Positions 23,560-35,091 of a stretch of 64,000 bases of DNA are shown piece after piece. Position numbers and translations under genes: made by a program. The stretch lies in contig JAJHZJ010000014.1 of the NCBI GenBank assembly GCA_023548195.1, forward strand, positions 11,756,718-11,820,717, read 5' to 3'. Within the stretch, counting starts at the first letter, position 1; every line of letters begins with the position of its first letter. Below the pieces are notes generated by a model. It saw nothing but the letters and a program-made list of their open reading frames with translations. It searched no databases and was not told the DNA's origin. Source of the DNA: Bettongia penicillata ogilbyi (Eukaryota > Chordata > Mammalia > Diprotodontia > Potoroidae).

Positions 23560-24500
23560 TGAGCTGTCCACTCAAAAGTTGGCACTCTTTTTATTTGTGA
23601 CAAGTGCATCAAGTTGTCACTCCCTTCAGTTTTGTGTTGAAGGGATAGAGCAGGAGGACTTGATTGACTTTTATTCCTTGAGGTGCAAGGTGTCCTTGTG
23701 CAGATTTTTTTTTTTCCCTTCCAGTAGACTCAGGCTACATGTGCTAGTTGCAAAGTAGAAAGGGTTCAGGGATGAGTCCCTAGACCATGACTAAATACAG
23801 GATCGTTAAGGTCTCAAAGGTTTTGAGTGTTAGATCTAGAGTAGGACAGAAAGGAAGCCTTAGTGGACATAGACATTTCATGGTGGGCCATTGAACCCCA
23901 TGACCATCACAAAGGGTAAAAGGGAAAATTTGCCAAAAGAGTTTGCCCTTCATTTCAGAAAGACCAGGAAAAGTGCTCTGGGCCCAGGCAAACTCAAATT
24001 ATCTATGAAATTGTGAAACAGAACCTTTATAATCCCATTGATATGCTCTACTAGAATCAATGATTGAAGTGATAAACTCAGTCAGAGTACATGGTAAACT
24101 AGTCAATTAGACAGTTAATGGGAGACAAATGAATCAGGGAAATGCATTCCTCTGTCACTATGGATTTCTTTTGTGATCCCCCAGGTGGAAAAAATCCTTT
24201 TTAGGGAACATGTCACCACAGCCATTACATTGGCTTTCCTGCAAGGACAAGTCTCTTCCCACTACGAAAACATACAGACCATATGACTAAAACAGCTTTA
24301 TATCCAGGCAAGGGCAGGAGTTGAATAAAATCAATCTTCCAGACTTAAAAGAGACTCTCTGGGGAAGGAAATTTCCCAGGGGGAGACTGCAATAGCACTC
24401 AAGCATTATACTTGGGGCAAACTTCACACTGCAGAATTATTCAGCCTGCACAGATCAGGCCAAACTAAGCAGTTTGTAAGGGCCCCTGTAACTCAAGGAA
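23560..24500 (-). pseudogene. Class I ERV integrase remnant
   Basis: The minus strand shows the core order of a retroviral integrase: an ED(W/stop)FYSTPAL block (about 24,350-24,320) for the first catalytic Asp strand, FS(stop)WEETCPCRKANVMAVV (about 24,270-24,225), then STWGITKEIHSDRGMHF (about 24,190-24,140) with the second catalytic Asp. A C-terminal block LPWPRAL-like (PGPRALFLVFL, about 23,975-23,945) and the SH3-like C-terminal tail (VLLLYPFNTKLKGV, about 23,660-23,620) follow. Several stops interrupt it. Confidence 0.72.
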
Positions 24501-24559
24501 TGCAAGTATACTGTCAAAGGATGACACAGGAAGTAGGGAAGGATTAGATGGCCAAATGA

Positions 24560-25240
24560 TCCATGCCAGAGCTGAGAATCTTGTTCCTTGCACACCCGTC
24601 TCTTTCAAACCTGTCCTGTATGAACCAACACATGATCCCTTGGTGCACCACTACTTCTGCCAGCATTAATTTCAATCTAAGGGCAGGCCCTGAAGAAGTA
24701 GGGGACCACAAGCTTATGGTGACTGGAGATTACAAGGTGGTCAGGAAGGGCATTGTCCCAAGCATGTGGAGAGTTCTCATGAGAGGTAACCAGATCCATA
24801 ATAATGCCCACAACTACTGTTAACCAAAGAAAGTTAAGTAATCTCTGATTTGTGCCCCATTCTTAATGGAAGTACCAGAGGAAGCCAAGAACTCTGTATA
24901 TGTAGGCAATATTCTGAAGTCATGTGCCACTTCAATTTCCAAATTCACATACTTGGGTTAGGGCTCCAAATACAGCCTAAAGAGGCCAATGGGAGAGTTC
25001 TTGCCACCACAGCTTCAGTGATGCTGTACCTGGCTGTCAGGTCATTTGAATCATTTCAAAGGCAGTAACCATGACTGCACCAGGAATAATCTGGAATTCC
25101 TAGCTCATTTTTCTGGAGATTCCTCTCTGGAATAAAATAGAGTCAGCATAGAAAACTAAGGTTGCTCTTCCTTCATTTCACAAGGAAAATTCAAAAGGGA
25201 GAGAGTAGTTAGGAAGGCCAATACCCTGGGGATTTGAGAG
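24560..25240 (-). pseudogene. Class I ERV connection/RNase H remnant
   Basis: The region between RT and integrase holds a block reading GIGLPNYSLPF (about 25,230-25,200 on the minus strand), typical of the connection segment just before RNase H in gammaretrovirus-like pol. Clear RNase H catalytic residues could not be placed because of decay. The call rests mainly on order. Confidence 0.5.
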
Positions 25241-26010
25241 GCACTACTGAAGTTGACAAATGAAGCCTGGGAAATTTTGTTGCAAGGGAGCAACTCAAGA
25301 GTTCTCTTCAAAGGGGTTAAAGAGGGGCAAACTGATAGAGAAAAAGAGGGAATCCATAACCTGCAGTAGCCTGTGAGTCCCAGGGAACTTTGAAGCTGTC
25401 ACTTGGTTGAAGGACAGGGGATGGCCAACACTGCAGTCAACCATTCTGAGTTGAAGTAAAGACTGTCCAGATTAAATTCCCTCCAAACCTACATTGGGAG
25501 TTAGGAATCTTCACCTTTTTTTTAGATGCCTTATGCCCTTTGTGGTTCAAGGAAGTATGGATAAAAATAGAGTCATTCTTGGAAGACTGAAGATCTGGAT
25601 AGCTCATGAATGCATCATCTGTTTATGGGAGGAGGGAAGACCCTGAAGGAAGTTCAAGGTCAGCAAAGCCTTCTGTCAAACCTGTAAGAATTAAGTGGGA
25701 TTCTTGTAAACTTAAGGAAGGACAGTCCAGTTTATATTGCTGACCTACCCAGATGAATGTGAAAAAGAACTGGCTCTCAGAGTGAAGAGGAACACTGAAA
25801 AAGTGCTACACAGATGTAAGATTCAAGAAGTTAAGGAGGTTAGAGATCACAGGTGTTCTAGGGAATCACAGAAGCATTGATGACATAAAGGTCTTGGAAT
25901 ACCATTTTGAGGGGAGAATTCAATTGTAGCCCTATATGTCTTGAGAAAAGTGCAACCATTAAAGAAGGAAAGGATATATCCAAGGCAAATTCTTATGAAT
26001 AAGGGCAAGG
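25240..26010 (-). pseudogene. Class I ERV reverse transcriptase remnant
   Basis: On the minus strand the block FQDLYVINASVIP (near 25,920-25,880) matches the RT fingers motif that precedes the palm. After it come LSLQESHLILTGLTEGFADL (about 25,720-25,660), and then LPSGSSLLP, a stop and TDDAF (about 25,650-25,610), where the Y-x-D-D catalytic box should be; the box keeps D-D but has lost its tyrosine. KGHKASKKK follows near 25,530. The thumb ends ATAGYGFPLF near 25,355. Frameshifts and stops are frequent. Confidence 0.72.
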
Positions 26011-27594
26011 TGGGATGGAAACATATACAGACTGCACATGATTATTGATCCCCACTATTGAAACCTTTCTAGACTTCTTAGAGTAGGGTGGAGGTTGATG
26101 AGTTTGGGAGAAGACAAAGTATGGTGCAATTATCTATCAGGAGATGGATATACTACAAGAGGAAAAAAAAACCATACATACCGTTTTAACCTTGTCACTT
26201 TGAGCCAGACCAATTTATTTGTCTGGTGGAAGCCTCCAAGTGGAGAGAAGATGTGTCTGGTGATTTTGTAGCTCGTGCTGTAGCTTGTGGCTTTTCCATA
26301 GAGGTAGTTCAAGATATTCCATAAGTTAGCAGATATGCTGCTCTAAGAAAACATCACACTAAATATTTTTTTCATTAAAATAAAACTGAAGATGTTCCTG
26401 ATTTTAACTTGAATAAATCTATATCTTTGTGTGTGTATATGTGTGTATACATATACGTGTGTGTGCGCATGTGTGTGCACATGTGTGTGCTTATATCTAT
26501 ATTTATCTAAATATCTATCTATTTATGAGTATCTCATTTGGTTCAACAAATGCTTACATTAGAGTCTCATTATTCTGAAATATTTAAGGGTTTTTCTAAT
26601 ACACAAATACAGATGGCAAGATCAAATAGTCATTTACCCACTTTTCCAGATATAGTATTGCAAACAATCAGACCTGTCATAAAAATACACAAATATGGAG
26701 ATATTTGCTGTGATAAGAAGAAGATGATGATTGCATCAGCATCAATACTGTTCTTCTAGGTCTAAGCCCAAGGATGCAGTATGACTCATCACAAGTATAC
26801 CAGGATAAAGCATCTTTAGCTCAACATGGCTTCAAAAGTCACACTTCCATTTGCAGCTTGCCAAAGCCTAACTCCAGATTTAATCAAGTGGGAAACATTC
26901 TATTCAAAAGTAAGTAGTACAATGGGGAACTGAATCAAGTGGATCTTGCCTTTAGCAATGCCACAGTCATCCTCTCAACTTTTCACAGATGTCATCTTCC
27001 TTCTTCTAATAGTTCCTATAGAGCACTTCCTCTGGGCGGCACATGGCACGATAATGAAGACCATCATATCTCTAATTAAAATTCAGAATAATGTCATATT
27101 ACAATTCCCTGAGATTTCACTTCAAATAGCAAGATTTACCAAACATAGATTAGAGCGAAGTTATTATTATTTCTCTCCTACTGTTGAAATAAGAAAAGTT
27201 CACCATGCATTTAAAAATTTACTCAGTCTCTTTTTCTTCTCCCCCCTTTCTTTTTGTCTACTCTTAGATTTTATACTTGTCATGATACAAAATCTGGCAC
27301 TAGAAATCAATAAAATATTTACATTCTGGAATTCCATATACAAAATATGTGAAAGTTTACTAAAAAATCTAGAAAAACAACACTTGCCTATCTTCAATAT
27401 ATACTGGTCCAAGTATAAGTCCATCATCTTGAGTGATAGAAAAACTATTTTAGGTGAAAATTTCTCTGTATTATAAGCAAACCAGGAAAATTCTAATTTC
27501 TTAAGTTTTAGTACTTCACTATGAATTGAATTTTTATTTTTTTGTGATATTAAAGAATTTTATGGCCAAATGGTATTGATGTGATTAGATATGT
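26011..27594. other. No gene recognised; GT-rich microsatellite at 26,430-26,495
   Basis: This is AT-rich DNA beyond the class I provirus. A complex GT/AT microsatellite lies at about 26,430-26,530. One open frame of 176 codons (26,946-27,476, plus strand) has no recognisable domain and is treated under findings. Class I gag or LTR sequence may lie here unrecognised. Confidence 0.45.
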
Positions 27595-27908
27595 GTAGAA
27601 GGGAAACACTTTGGCAGACAAAGAAGGATGGAATAGAAATGTGAAGGATTTGAGGCATGGAGACCAACTGTAAGGTACTGTAATAGTCCTGTAAAGAAGT
27701 ATGAACGCTTAAACTAGAGATGAGTCAAGATAAGGCCATGTATTTGAGAGATGTATAGCAAGAAATTGCATTTGAAAAATGAGTGGACAGAGGGAATTAG
27801 AAAGATCAAGAAAGGAGAAACATATTGAGGTTACAGACTTCTATGACTGAAAAATAATCACAAGGAGAGTTCAGAAGAGATACAGGTTTGAGAGGAAAAG
27901 ATGAGTTT
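27595..27908 (+). repeat. Interspersed repeat, left part, split by HAL1 copy b
   Basis: Together with 30,863-31,500 this belongs to the same unnamed repeat family as 18,990-19,640. Blocks such as 'gtaaggtactgtaatagtcctg' and, across the HAL1, 'gcagatgaggtcaccaatggagag' are in the family order. The HAL1 sits between them with an 11-base target duplication. Confidence 0.4.
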
Positions 27909-28927
27909 CTTTTTTTTAATTTTATTTATTTAATTTTTTACATTCATTTTCACAAATTTTTGGGTTCCAAATTTTCTCCCCTTTTATCCCCTCCCCCCCA
28001 CCCCAATACCCCAAGCAATCCAATTTTCCCTATCTCCAATCTGCCCTCTCTTCTGTCATCCCTCCCTTCTCTTGTCTCCATCTTCTCTTTTCTCCTGTAG
28101 GGCCAGATGACTTTCTATTCCTCATTAACTGTATGTCTTCTTTCCTAGTTGCAACAACAATACTAAACAGTTGTTCCTAAAGCTTTGAGTTCCAAATTCT
28201 CCCCATCCCTCCCTCCCCACCCATTCCTTTTGGGACAGCAGGCAAATCAATATAGGCCATATCTGTGTAGTTTTGCAAATGACCTCCCTGATAGTCGTGT
28301 TGTGTAAGACTAACTGGATTACCATCCCTCCTAACCTGCCCCTCATTGTTTCTCTTCTGTCTTTTGATCCTGTCCCTCCCAAGTGTTGACTTCACATCGC
28401 TCCCTCCTCCCTTTGCCCCCCTTTCCATCATTCCCCCCCTTGTAATATCTCCTTCTCCCCCACTTTCTTATACTGTAAGATAGGTTTTCATACCAAAATG
28501 TGTGTGCATTTCACTCCTTCGTTTAGTCAAATGTGATGAGGGTAAACTTCTTGGTTTTTTTTTTCTCTCCTCTTTTTCCCTCCACTAAGAAAAACTCCTA
28601 CATGCCTCTTAAATGACATATAGTTACCCACTTCCATTTCCCCCTCTTTCCTCCCATTACATTGCTCTCTCATCATTTACCTTAATTTCTTTTAAGGTAT
28701 GGTCCCATCCTATTCAGTTCAATCTGTGCTCTCTATCTCTGTATGTGTGTGCATGTGTGTATGTGTGTGCATGCGTGTACATGTGTATGTGTGGTCCCAC
28801 CACCTACCCAGATACTGAAAAGTTTTAAGAGTTAGAAATATTGTCTTTCCCTGTATGAATGTAAACAGTTCACTTCTGGTAAGTCCCTTAAGACTTCTCT
28901 TTGCTGTTTCCTTCTTCATGCTTCTTC

Positions 28928-30028
28928 TCATTCTTGTGTTTGAAAGTCAAATTTTCTTTTCAGCTCTGGTCTTTTCATTAAGAATGATTGAAAGTCCTCT
29001 GTTTCATTGAAAGACCATATTTTCCCTTGAAGTATTATACTCAGTTTAGCTGAGTAGGTGATTCTTGGTTTGAGTCCTAGTTCCTTTGCCTTCTGGAATA
29101 TCCTATTCCACGCCCTTCTATCCCTTAATGTAGAAACTGCTAGATCTTGAGTTATCCTGATTGTATTTCCACAGTACTGGAATTGTTTCTTTCTAGCTGC
29201 TTGCAAGATTTTCTCCTTGAGCTGGGAGTTCTGGAATTTGGCCACAATGTTCCTAGGAGTTTCTCTTTTTGGATCTCTTTCCGGTGGTGATCAATGGATT
29301 CTTTCAATACTTATTTTGCCCTCTGGTTCTAGAATGTCAGGGCAGTTTTCCTTGATAATTTCATGGAAGATGATGTCTAGGCTCTTTTTTTGATCATGAG
29401 TTTCAGGTAGTCCCATAATTTTTAAATTGTCTCTCCTGGATCTATTTTCCAGGTCAGTTGTTTTTCCCATGAGATATTTCACATTCTCTTCCATTTTTTC
29501 GTTCTTTTGGTTTTGTTTGGTGATTTCTTGGTTTCTCGTAAAGTCATTAGGCTCCATCTGTTCCATTCTAATTTTGAGAGAACTATTAAATTCAGTGAGC
29601 TTTTGAGCCTCTTATTCCATTTGGCTCATTCCGCTTTTGAAAGCATTCTTCTCCTCATTGGCTTTTTGAACCTCCCTTGCCAATTGAGTGAGCCTATTTT
29701 TCAAGGTGTTAATTTCCTCAGCATTTTTTTGGGTCTCCTTTACCAAGGTATTCACCCGTTTTTCATGCTTTTCTTGCATCTCTGTCATTTCTCTTCCCAG
29801 TTTTTCCTCCACCTGTCTAACTTGCTTTTCAAAATCCTTTTTGAGCTCTTCCAGGGCCTGAGCCCACCTGCCACCCCCCTTGAGTGTCTGGGGTACTGAG
29901 GCCCCACCCTCCACGTCTTTCCCTGATGGCAAGAATATGTCCTCGTCATCAGATCCGAAGGTCGGGATCATTTGCATTTGTTGGAAAAAACTCTCTATAG
30001 TCTTATTTTTCTTCCCTTTTCTAGGCAT
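28928..30028 (-). pseudogene. HAL1 ORF1, single frame with two stop codons, copy b
   Basis: The frame from MPRKGKKNK at 30,028 runs 367 codons to the stop at 28,928-28,930 without any frameshift. It is broken only at 29,612-29,614 (TAA where sister copies have Lys) and at 29,291-29,293 (TGA where sisters have Arg, consistent with CpG decay of CGA). Parts in order: a charged N-terminus, a coiled coil (about residues 55-155), an RRM-like region with ENRSRRDNLKIMGLPE (about 175-195), and a C-terminal domain (ARKKQFQYCGNTIRITQDLA, about 270-290). It ends KRKFDFQTQE. It is the least damaged ORF1 in the window. Confidence 0.88.
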
Positions 30029-30841
30029 TTTCCCAGCCAGTTACTTGACTTCTGAGATTCCTTTCCACCCCCACCTGGATCCACCCAGCTAGTGCTTGGC
30101 CTCTGAGATTCAAATGGGCTTTCCGCGGCAAGCTTTAGTTCTGGTGCTGGGGTGGAGGCAGGGCCGCCTCTCAGGCTCAGTTCCCTCAGGGGCTATATGC
30201 AGAGACTTTCAGGAATGGAGCGGGTTGGGGCGAGGTGGGGGGCCCGCCTCCCAGGCTCAGTTCCCTCAGGGGCTTTATGTGGAGGCCTTCAGTAATAGAG
30301 CAGGGTGGGGGCAGGACCGTCTCCCAGGCTCAGCCCCCTCAGGCCGTTCATGTAGAGACCTTCTGTAATGAAGTTCCTGCCTGCTGCTGGGGGATTCCTG
30401 AGTCCCGGGCCACTGCCGTCTCAGCCGTCGCCCACACCTCTGCCTCTGCCACTTCCTGCCCCCGTCTCTGCCACTGCCGCTTCCTCCCGAGGGGGCCCGA
30501 GTCAGGGAGACGCTCCGCTCCCCTCCTCCAGCCTGGCCTTCTCTCTCACTGACCTGTAGCTTCTGTGGGTGGAGGGACTTTCCCGGCTGCTGGAGCTTCC
30601 GTCTCTGAAGCCTGCTCAGATCAGCTTCTCTGGGGCCGCGGCCAGGGCAGCGCTGGGGGTGCGGTCCACTTTCCAGGGTGTGATGGACCCTGGGGACGGG
30701 TCTCCAGGGCTCCCTGGAACGGAAATCTCTTCCACTCCGTTTCTGCACACCTTGAATTGACCCAGAAGTTATGGGGGTCTCTTTTTACATTAATTCTATG
30801 GGCTTTGGTTTCAGAGCTCATAACGTGCGTCCTTCTACTCC

Positions 30842-30851
30842 GCCATCTTGG
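30842..30851 (-). promoter_or_regulatory. Probable YY1-type box at HAL1 5' end, copy b
   Basis: CCAAGATGGC on the minus strand, about 12 bases inside the element's 5' end, in the same place as in copies a, e and f. Confidence 0.5.
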
Positions 30852-30862
30852 CTCCACCCCCC

Positions 30863-31500
30863 AAGATGAGTTTTTTTTGATGCACATATCAAGGTTCCTG
30901 TACTTATAGAACATCCATTTTAAATTGTCCACTTGGAAGTATCTAGCCAAAGAGGAATAGAGAAAGTAGAGGAGGATATACAGATTTGGAAATAAGTCAC
31001 ACTGAAATAATAATTCAACAAATTGGAGCAGATGAGGTCACCAATGGAGAGATTATCAAATGGGAAGAAGACAGAGCTTCAGTACACACCCAGAGTTAGC
31101 AAGCATTATATGTCTGATGACCTATGTAAAGTGATGAAAAGGTGTGGCCAAATAGGTTGTAGAAAAAGCAATAAAATGCTATGTCACAAAAACCCAGAGG
31201 GGGGAAATAGTTCTAAGAGGAGATATTGTTTAACAGTACTAATTGATTCATTCAGGATAATTCAAATGAGTATTAAGAAAAGATCATCAAATTTAACAAT
31301 TTAGGAGACTAGTAACTTTAGGGGACATCATATATCAGGGAGCAAGGAGTTTAAAATACATATTGCAAAGGAGTCAGTGAAAAGAATGCAAGTGGAGCTA
31401 TCAAACATACAATTTTTATAGGAGTTTGGAGAAGGGAGAAGAAATATAGAGAGAAATAGCATGAAGATACAGTGGGAACAGTGAGTTTTTTTAGCTTGGA
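30863..31500 (+). repeat. Interspersed repeat, right part, split by HAL1 copy b
   Basis: Continues the unnamed repeat from 27,908. 'aaattgtccacttggaagtatct' and 'gagcagatgaggtcaccaatggagag' are its recognisable blocks. It may end before the IGHV relic at about 31,600. Confidence 0.4.
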
Positions 31501-31607
31501 GAGTCCAAGGTATGTTTTGCATTGGCAGGAATGTAGCTGTATTCAGTAAACTGTTTTGAACTGTTCTTTTTCCCTATGAGTTATGTAGCAATGATAGGCC
31601 AATGCAA

Positions 31608-31864
31608 ACATGAGACCTATGTCAGATTGGGAAAACATGAGACAAACTCACCCAGTTCAGACCTTACAGTATGAAAAATTCCATATTCTCAATGACTAGT
31701 TAGCGAATAATGTCCCAGAGCCTATATACTATCATTAAGGCATACTACACAGACTTATTGAATGGCCAATTTATCATCTCTCAGGACAACAGCAGCAGCA
31801 GGTTGCACCTACAAATGAATTCCCTTAAGGCTGAAGACACAGCCATGTATTACTTAGCAAGAGA
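31608..31864 (+). pseudogene. Immunoglobulin heavy-chain V segment pseudogene (IGHV)
   Basis: The 3' half is an unmistakable V-domain framework 3. The frame from 31,710 reads [19 protein letters not shown] and then [20 protein letters not shown], matching the VH pattern Y-Y-x-D-(S)-V-x-G-R-F-x-I-S-x-D-N-S ... L-x-L-Q-M-N-S-L-(K/R)-A-E-D-T-A-x-Y-Y-C-A-R. The second disulfide cysteine is replaced by Leu (TTA at 31,854-31,856). Upstream, stops and frame changes leave framework 1 and 2 only dimly visible (from about 31,608), and no leader exon was found. The open frame running on to 32,267 crosses the RSS and a CT repeat and is not coding. Coding sequence ends directly at the heptamer. An unrearranged, non-functional V segment. 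Confidence 0.85.
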
Positions 31865-31902
31865 CACGGTAAGAAACAGGAGTATGAGATCAGATATAAG
31901 CG
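31865..31902 (+). other. Degenerate V recombination signal sequence (22/23-type RSS)
   Basis: The heptamer CACGGTA (31,865-31,871) keeps the essential CAC and matches 5 of 7 bases of CACAGTG. After a 22-base spacer comes ATATAAGCG (31,894-31,902), matching 5 of 9 bases of the nonamer ACAAAAACC. V(H) segments carry a 23-base-spacer RSS, so the signal is one base short and weak. Its position flush with the end of the V coding sequence is what makes the call secure. Confidence 0.75.
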
Positions 31903-32115
31903 TCCTCATTCAGTCAGGCGAAGGAATGGAGAAGTCATTCAAGAACACTGGGCACAAGGAGATTTGTTTCAAAAACAGGTTGAAAATGAGGCTGAATCAT
32001 TTCCTTAGAATGTCTGTAGCTTCCTCCCTATTCTCAGTGAATATCCGCCCCCCTACCCACACTTCTTTTCCTCTCTCTCTCCTCCATTCGTTTTTCTCTT
32101 CCTCCCTTTCTCCCT

Positions 32116-32969
<854 letters not shown>

Positions 32970-32986
32970 CCCCCCCCCCCCCCGCC

Positions 32987-33028
<42 letters not shown>
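32970..33028 (+). repeat. (C)14 tract and (CT)n microsatellite
   Basis: A run of 14 C (32,970-32,983) is followed by about 19 TC units (32,990-33,028). Confidence 0.95.
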
Positions 33029-33030
<2 letters not shown>

Positions 33031-33183
33031 AATAGTTTCTTTTTTTGTCTCAGACATTAGCTGTGAATATAAATATTATCATTTTATATATTTTTTACTG
33101 AAACAAAATTTAATCATATCTTACAATCCCTCTTTAGGGACATTAACAACCATCGGTATATGCATAGACACACGTGTGTGTGG

Positions 33184-33233
<50 letters not shown>

Positions 33234-33262
33234 GTATATATATACATATATATGCATGTGTA
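33184..33262 (+). repeat. (TA)n-rich microsatellite
   Basis: Interrupted TA repeats with TACATA and TATGTA units, able to fold back on themselves. Preceded by a short GTGTGTG run at 33,174-33,182. Confidence 0.95.
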
Positions 33263-34214
33263 TATGTAGGTAAAACTCAACCATACCTTAAAATCACTGC
33301 CCTGTGTGTAACATAATTTTTTGATTTCCACATCTTTCTCAAATCTAATCAATAATTCTTCACTCTATTTCTCATATGAATTCTTCACCTCATCTATCTC
33401 CTGTACAAGTAAATATGAAAAGGGAACAAAGTTGATTGACTCATTCTCAAATCACAATTATTTACTTTTGTAACTAGCAGATACAAAAAACCAAAAGAAA
33501 AAGGTGAATAAATGAATTGTCCATTTAGAAGTTTCATTTCACACAGCAGTCGGGGGCAGGGGAGGAGGAATGATCTGATGCAGTTCTCTTGTCTGGATGC
33601 TCGTTCAAGTTGTCTTCAGTACAGCATCACAGCATCTTCCTGTCACCCATAGAAAACCAGATGTCCATACTCCTATAAAACTTCTCTCTTTATAAGATCA
33701 ACATTGAAACGTTGGTCAATTGTGCATTATTCATTACCCAATGACAGGATTAGATTCCCCTAACAAATCAGTAACAGATACCAATACCTACACAAAGACA
33801 TTGAATAATCAGTTTTAACACAGTACATTACAAATCATAAAACGATTTCAGCTTCTGGTCATGTTATGGTTCTTCAAAACATTTACCAGATAGACAACAA
33901 ACCATTCTTCTTTTAACATTAACTAATTCTAGCAAATATAGTACTAACTAAGTTACATATTGAAAGGGTTCTAACGTATACAAGAATATACACCAATAAA
34001 ACACATCAAGACAGAATAGTTAGTTGCACTAAAATCCTAAGTCAAATAGCTTAATCTTACTATAGTAACTTCAGATGTTCCTGTATGAAACTATAATTTA
34101 ATAGGTCTGGTATTATGCTTACAAAATTTTGTTTTAAGAATTTCCCATTAAGAGTAAGGATATAGCTAAAGCAAGGGAACATTTCCCTAACTTCCTGTTA
34201 ATTGTAGGCATTAT
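33263..34214. other. No gene or repeat recognised
   Basis: AT-rich DNA with no open frame of note. The stretch 33,540-33,720 (a purine-rich patch, then 'ctcctataaaact') might be an old LTR, but no termini were found. Confidence 0.4.
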
Positions 34215-35091
34215 GAAAGCTTTGACTTCCATATTCTTCCCCTCCTTAGTCACCCACCCTCACTGAGAAAACAAACAATTCAGTATAGTTCATACACGTG
34301 TGCCAATGCAAAGCAATTCCATAACAGTCATGTTGTAAAAGACTAACCACAATTCCCAATGTTCTATCCTGTCCTCAACCAATTCCGTTGTCTCCTCTGA
34401 CCTGTCCTCCCACAACAATGCTTGTTTCTGATTAAAACTTTCCTTAGTTTGCTGTCCCTTGTATTATCTTCCCTCTCCAATTCTCTTCCCCCCAGTCTTA
34501 CTTCAGGGTAAAATAGATTTCCATATCCAATTTAGTCAGTGTTATTCCTCCTTAAGCCAACTCCCATGAGAGCAAGGCTCACTCATTTCCATTCATCTCC
34601 CCACTCTTCCTCTTCATTGTAAAAATTCCTTCTTGCCCCTTCCATGTGAGATGATTCACCACATTCTGACTCTTCCTTTCTCCTACTCCCAGTACATTCC
34701 ATTCATCAGTTGCTTTTTTTTAAACATTCTTCTTTCACATTCAGCTCACCTTGTGCCCTCAGTTTATGTATATACATACATACATACACACATACACACA
34801 CACATATATAGACATACACTTGTGTACATATATACATCTACACTTAAATAATGTACATATACATATATACATATATGCCCACATATATATTTCCTCTAAC
34901 TACCTCAATACTGGAAAAGGTCTCATACATTACAAATAAAGTCTTTCCAAGTAGGAATGTAAACAGTTCAATTTAATGAGTTCCTTAAGGCTTCTCCTTC
35001 CTACTTGCCTATTCATGTTTCCCTCTTGATTCTTTTATTTGAAAGTCAAATTTTCTATTCAACTCCAGTCTTTTCAATAAGAGCACTTGGA
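34215..35091 (-). mobile_element. HAL1-like element copy c, 3' part (split by copy d)
   Basis: The minus strand matches the 3' spacer and tail of HAL1 copies a, b and f. Blocks include antisense of 'aacatgactgttatggaattg' and 'agataggttttcatacc...' equivalents, a CA/TA tract at 34,770-34,890, and the 'ctagtcttttcaataag' ORF1 end at 35,065-35,085. It stops at the exact place in the element where its remainder resumes at 38,126. Confidence 0.7.

Larger units (their letters stand above)
22480..26010 (-). mobile_element. Gammaretrovirus-like (class I) endogenous retrovirus, degraded, pol to env
   Basis: Reading down the minus strand, remnants occur in retroviral order: RT (about 26,010-25,240), connection/RNase H (25,240-24,560), integrase (24,500-23,560) and a hydrophobic env-like segment (23,460-23,260 and beyond). 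Each needs many frame changes and stops. The style of the integrase motifs is that of class I, gammaretrovirus-like elements. No gag, no primer-binding site and no LTR could be identified. It is an old insertion with no coding capacity. Confidence 0.75.
27909..30862 (-). mobile_element. HAL1-like half-L1 element, copy b (best preserved)
   Basis: This complete-looking minus-strand element of 2.95 kb has a 5' end at 30,862 with the GGAGCCAAGATGG box, a GC-rich 5' UTR (30,030-30,862) and an ORF1 at 30,028-28,928. The spacer carries a short GT/CA-rich tract (28,740-28,795). The 3' end and A-rich tail are at 27,909-27,950. There is no ORF2. It is flanked by an exact 11-base duplication AAGATGAGTTT (27,898-27,908 and 30,863-30,873). 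The 5' UTR is strongly GC-rich compared with its surroundings, with CpG sites consistent with an internal promoter. Confidence 0.88.

Noticed and set aside
24563..25068. Two plus-strand frames of 86 and 72 codons
   Set aside because: They overlap the minus-strand class I pol remnant and show no domain.
34751..34939. Tyr/Ile/His-rich frames over TA/CA tracts (also 33,143-33,352)
   Set aside because: They are translations of microsatellite DNA.
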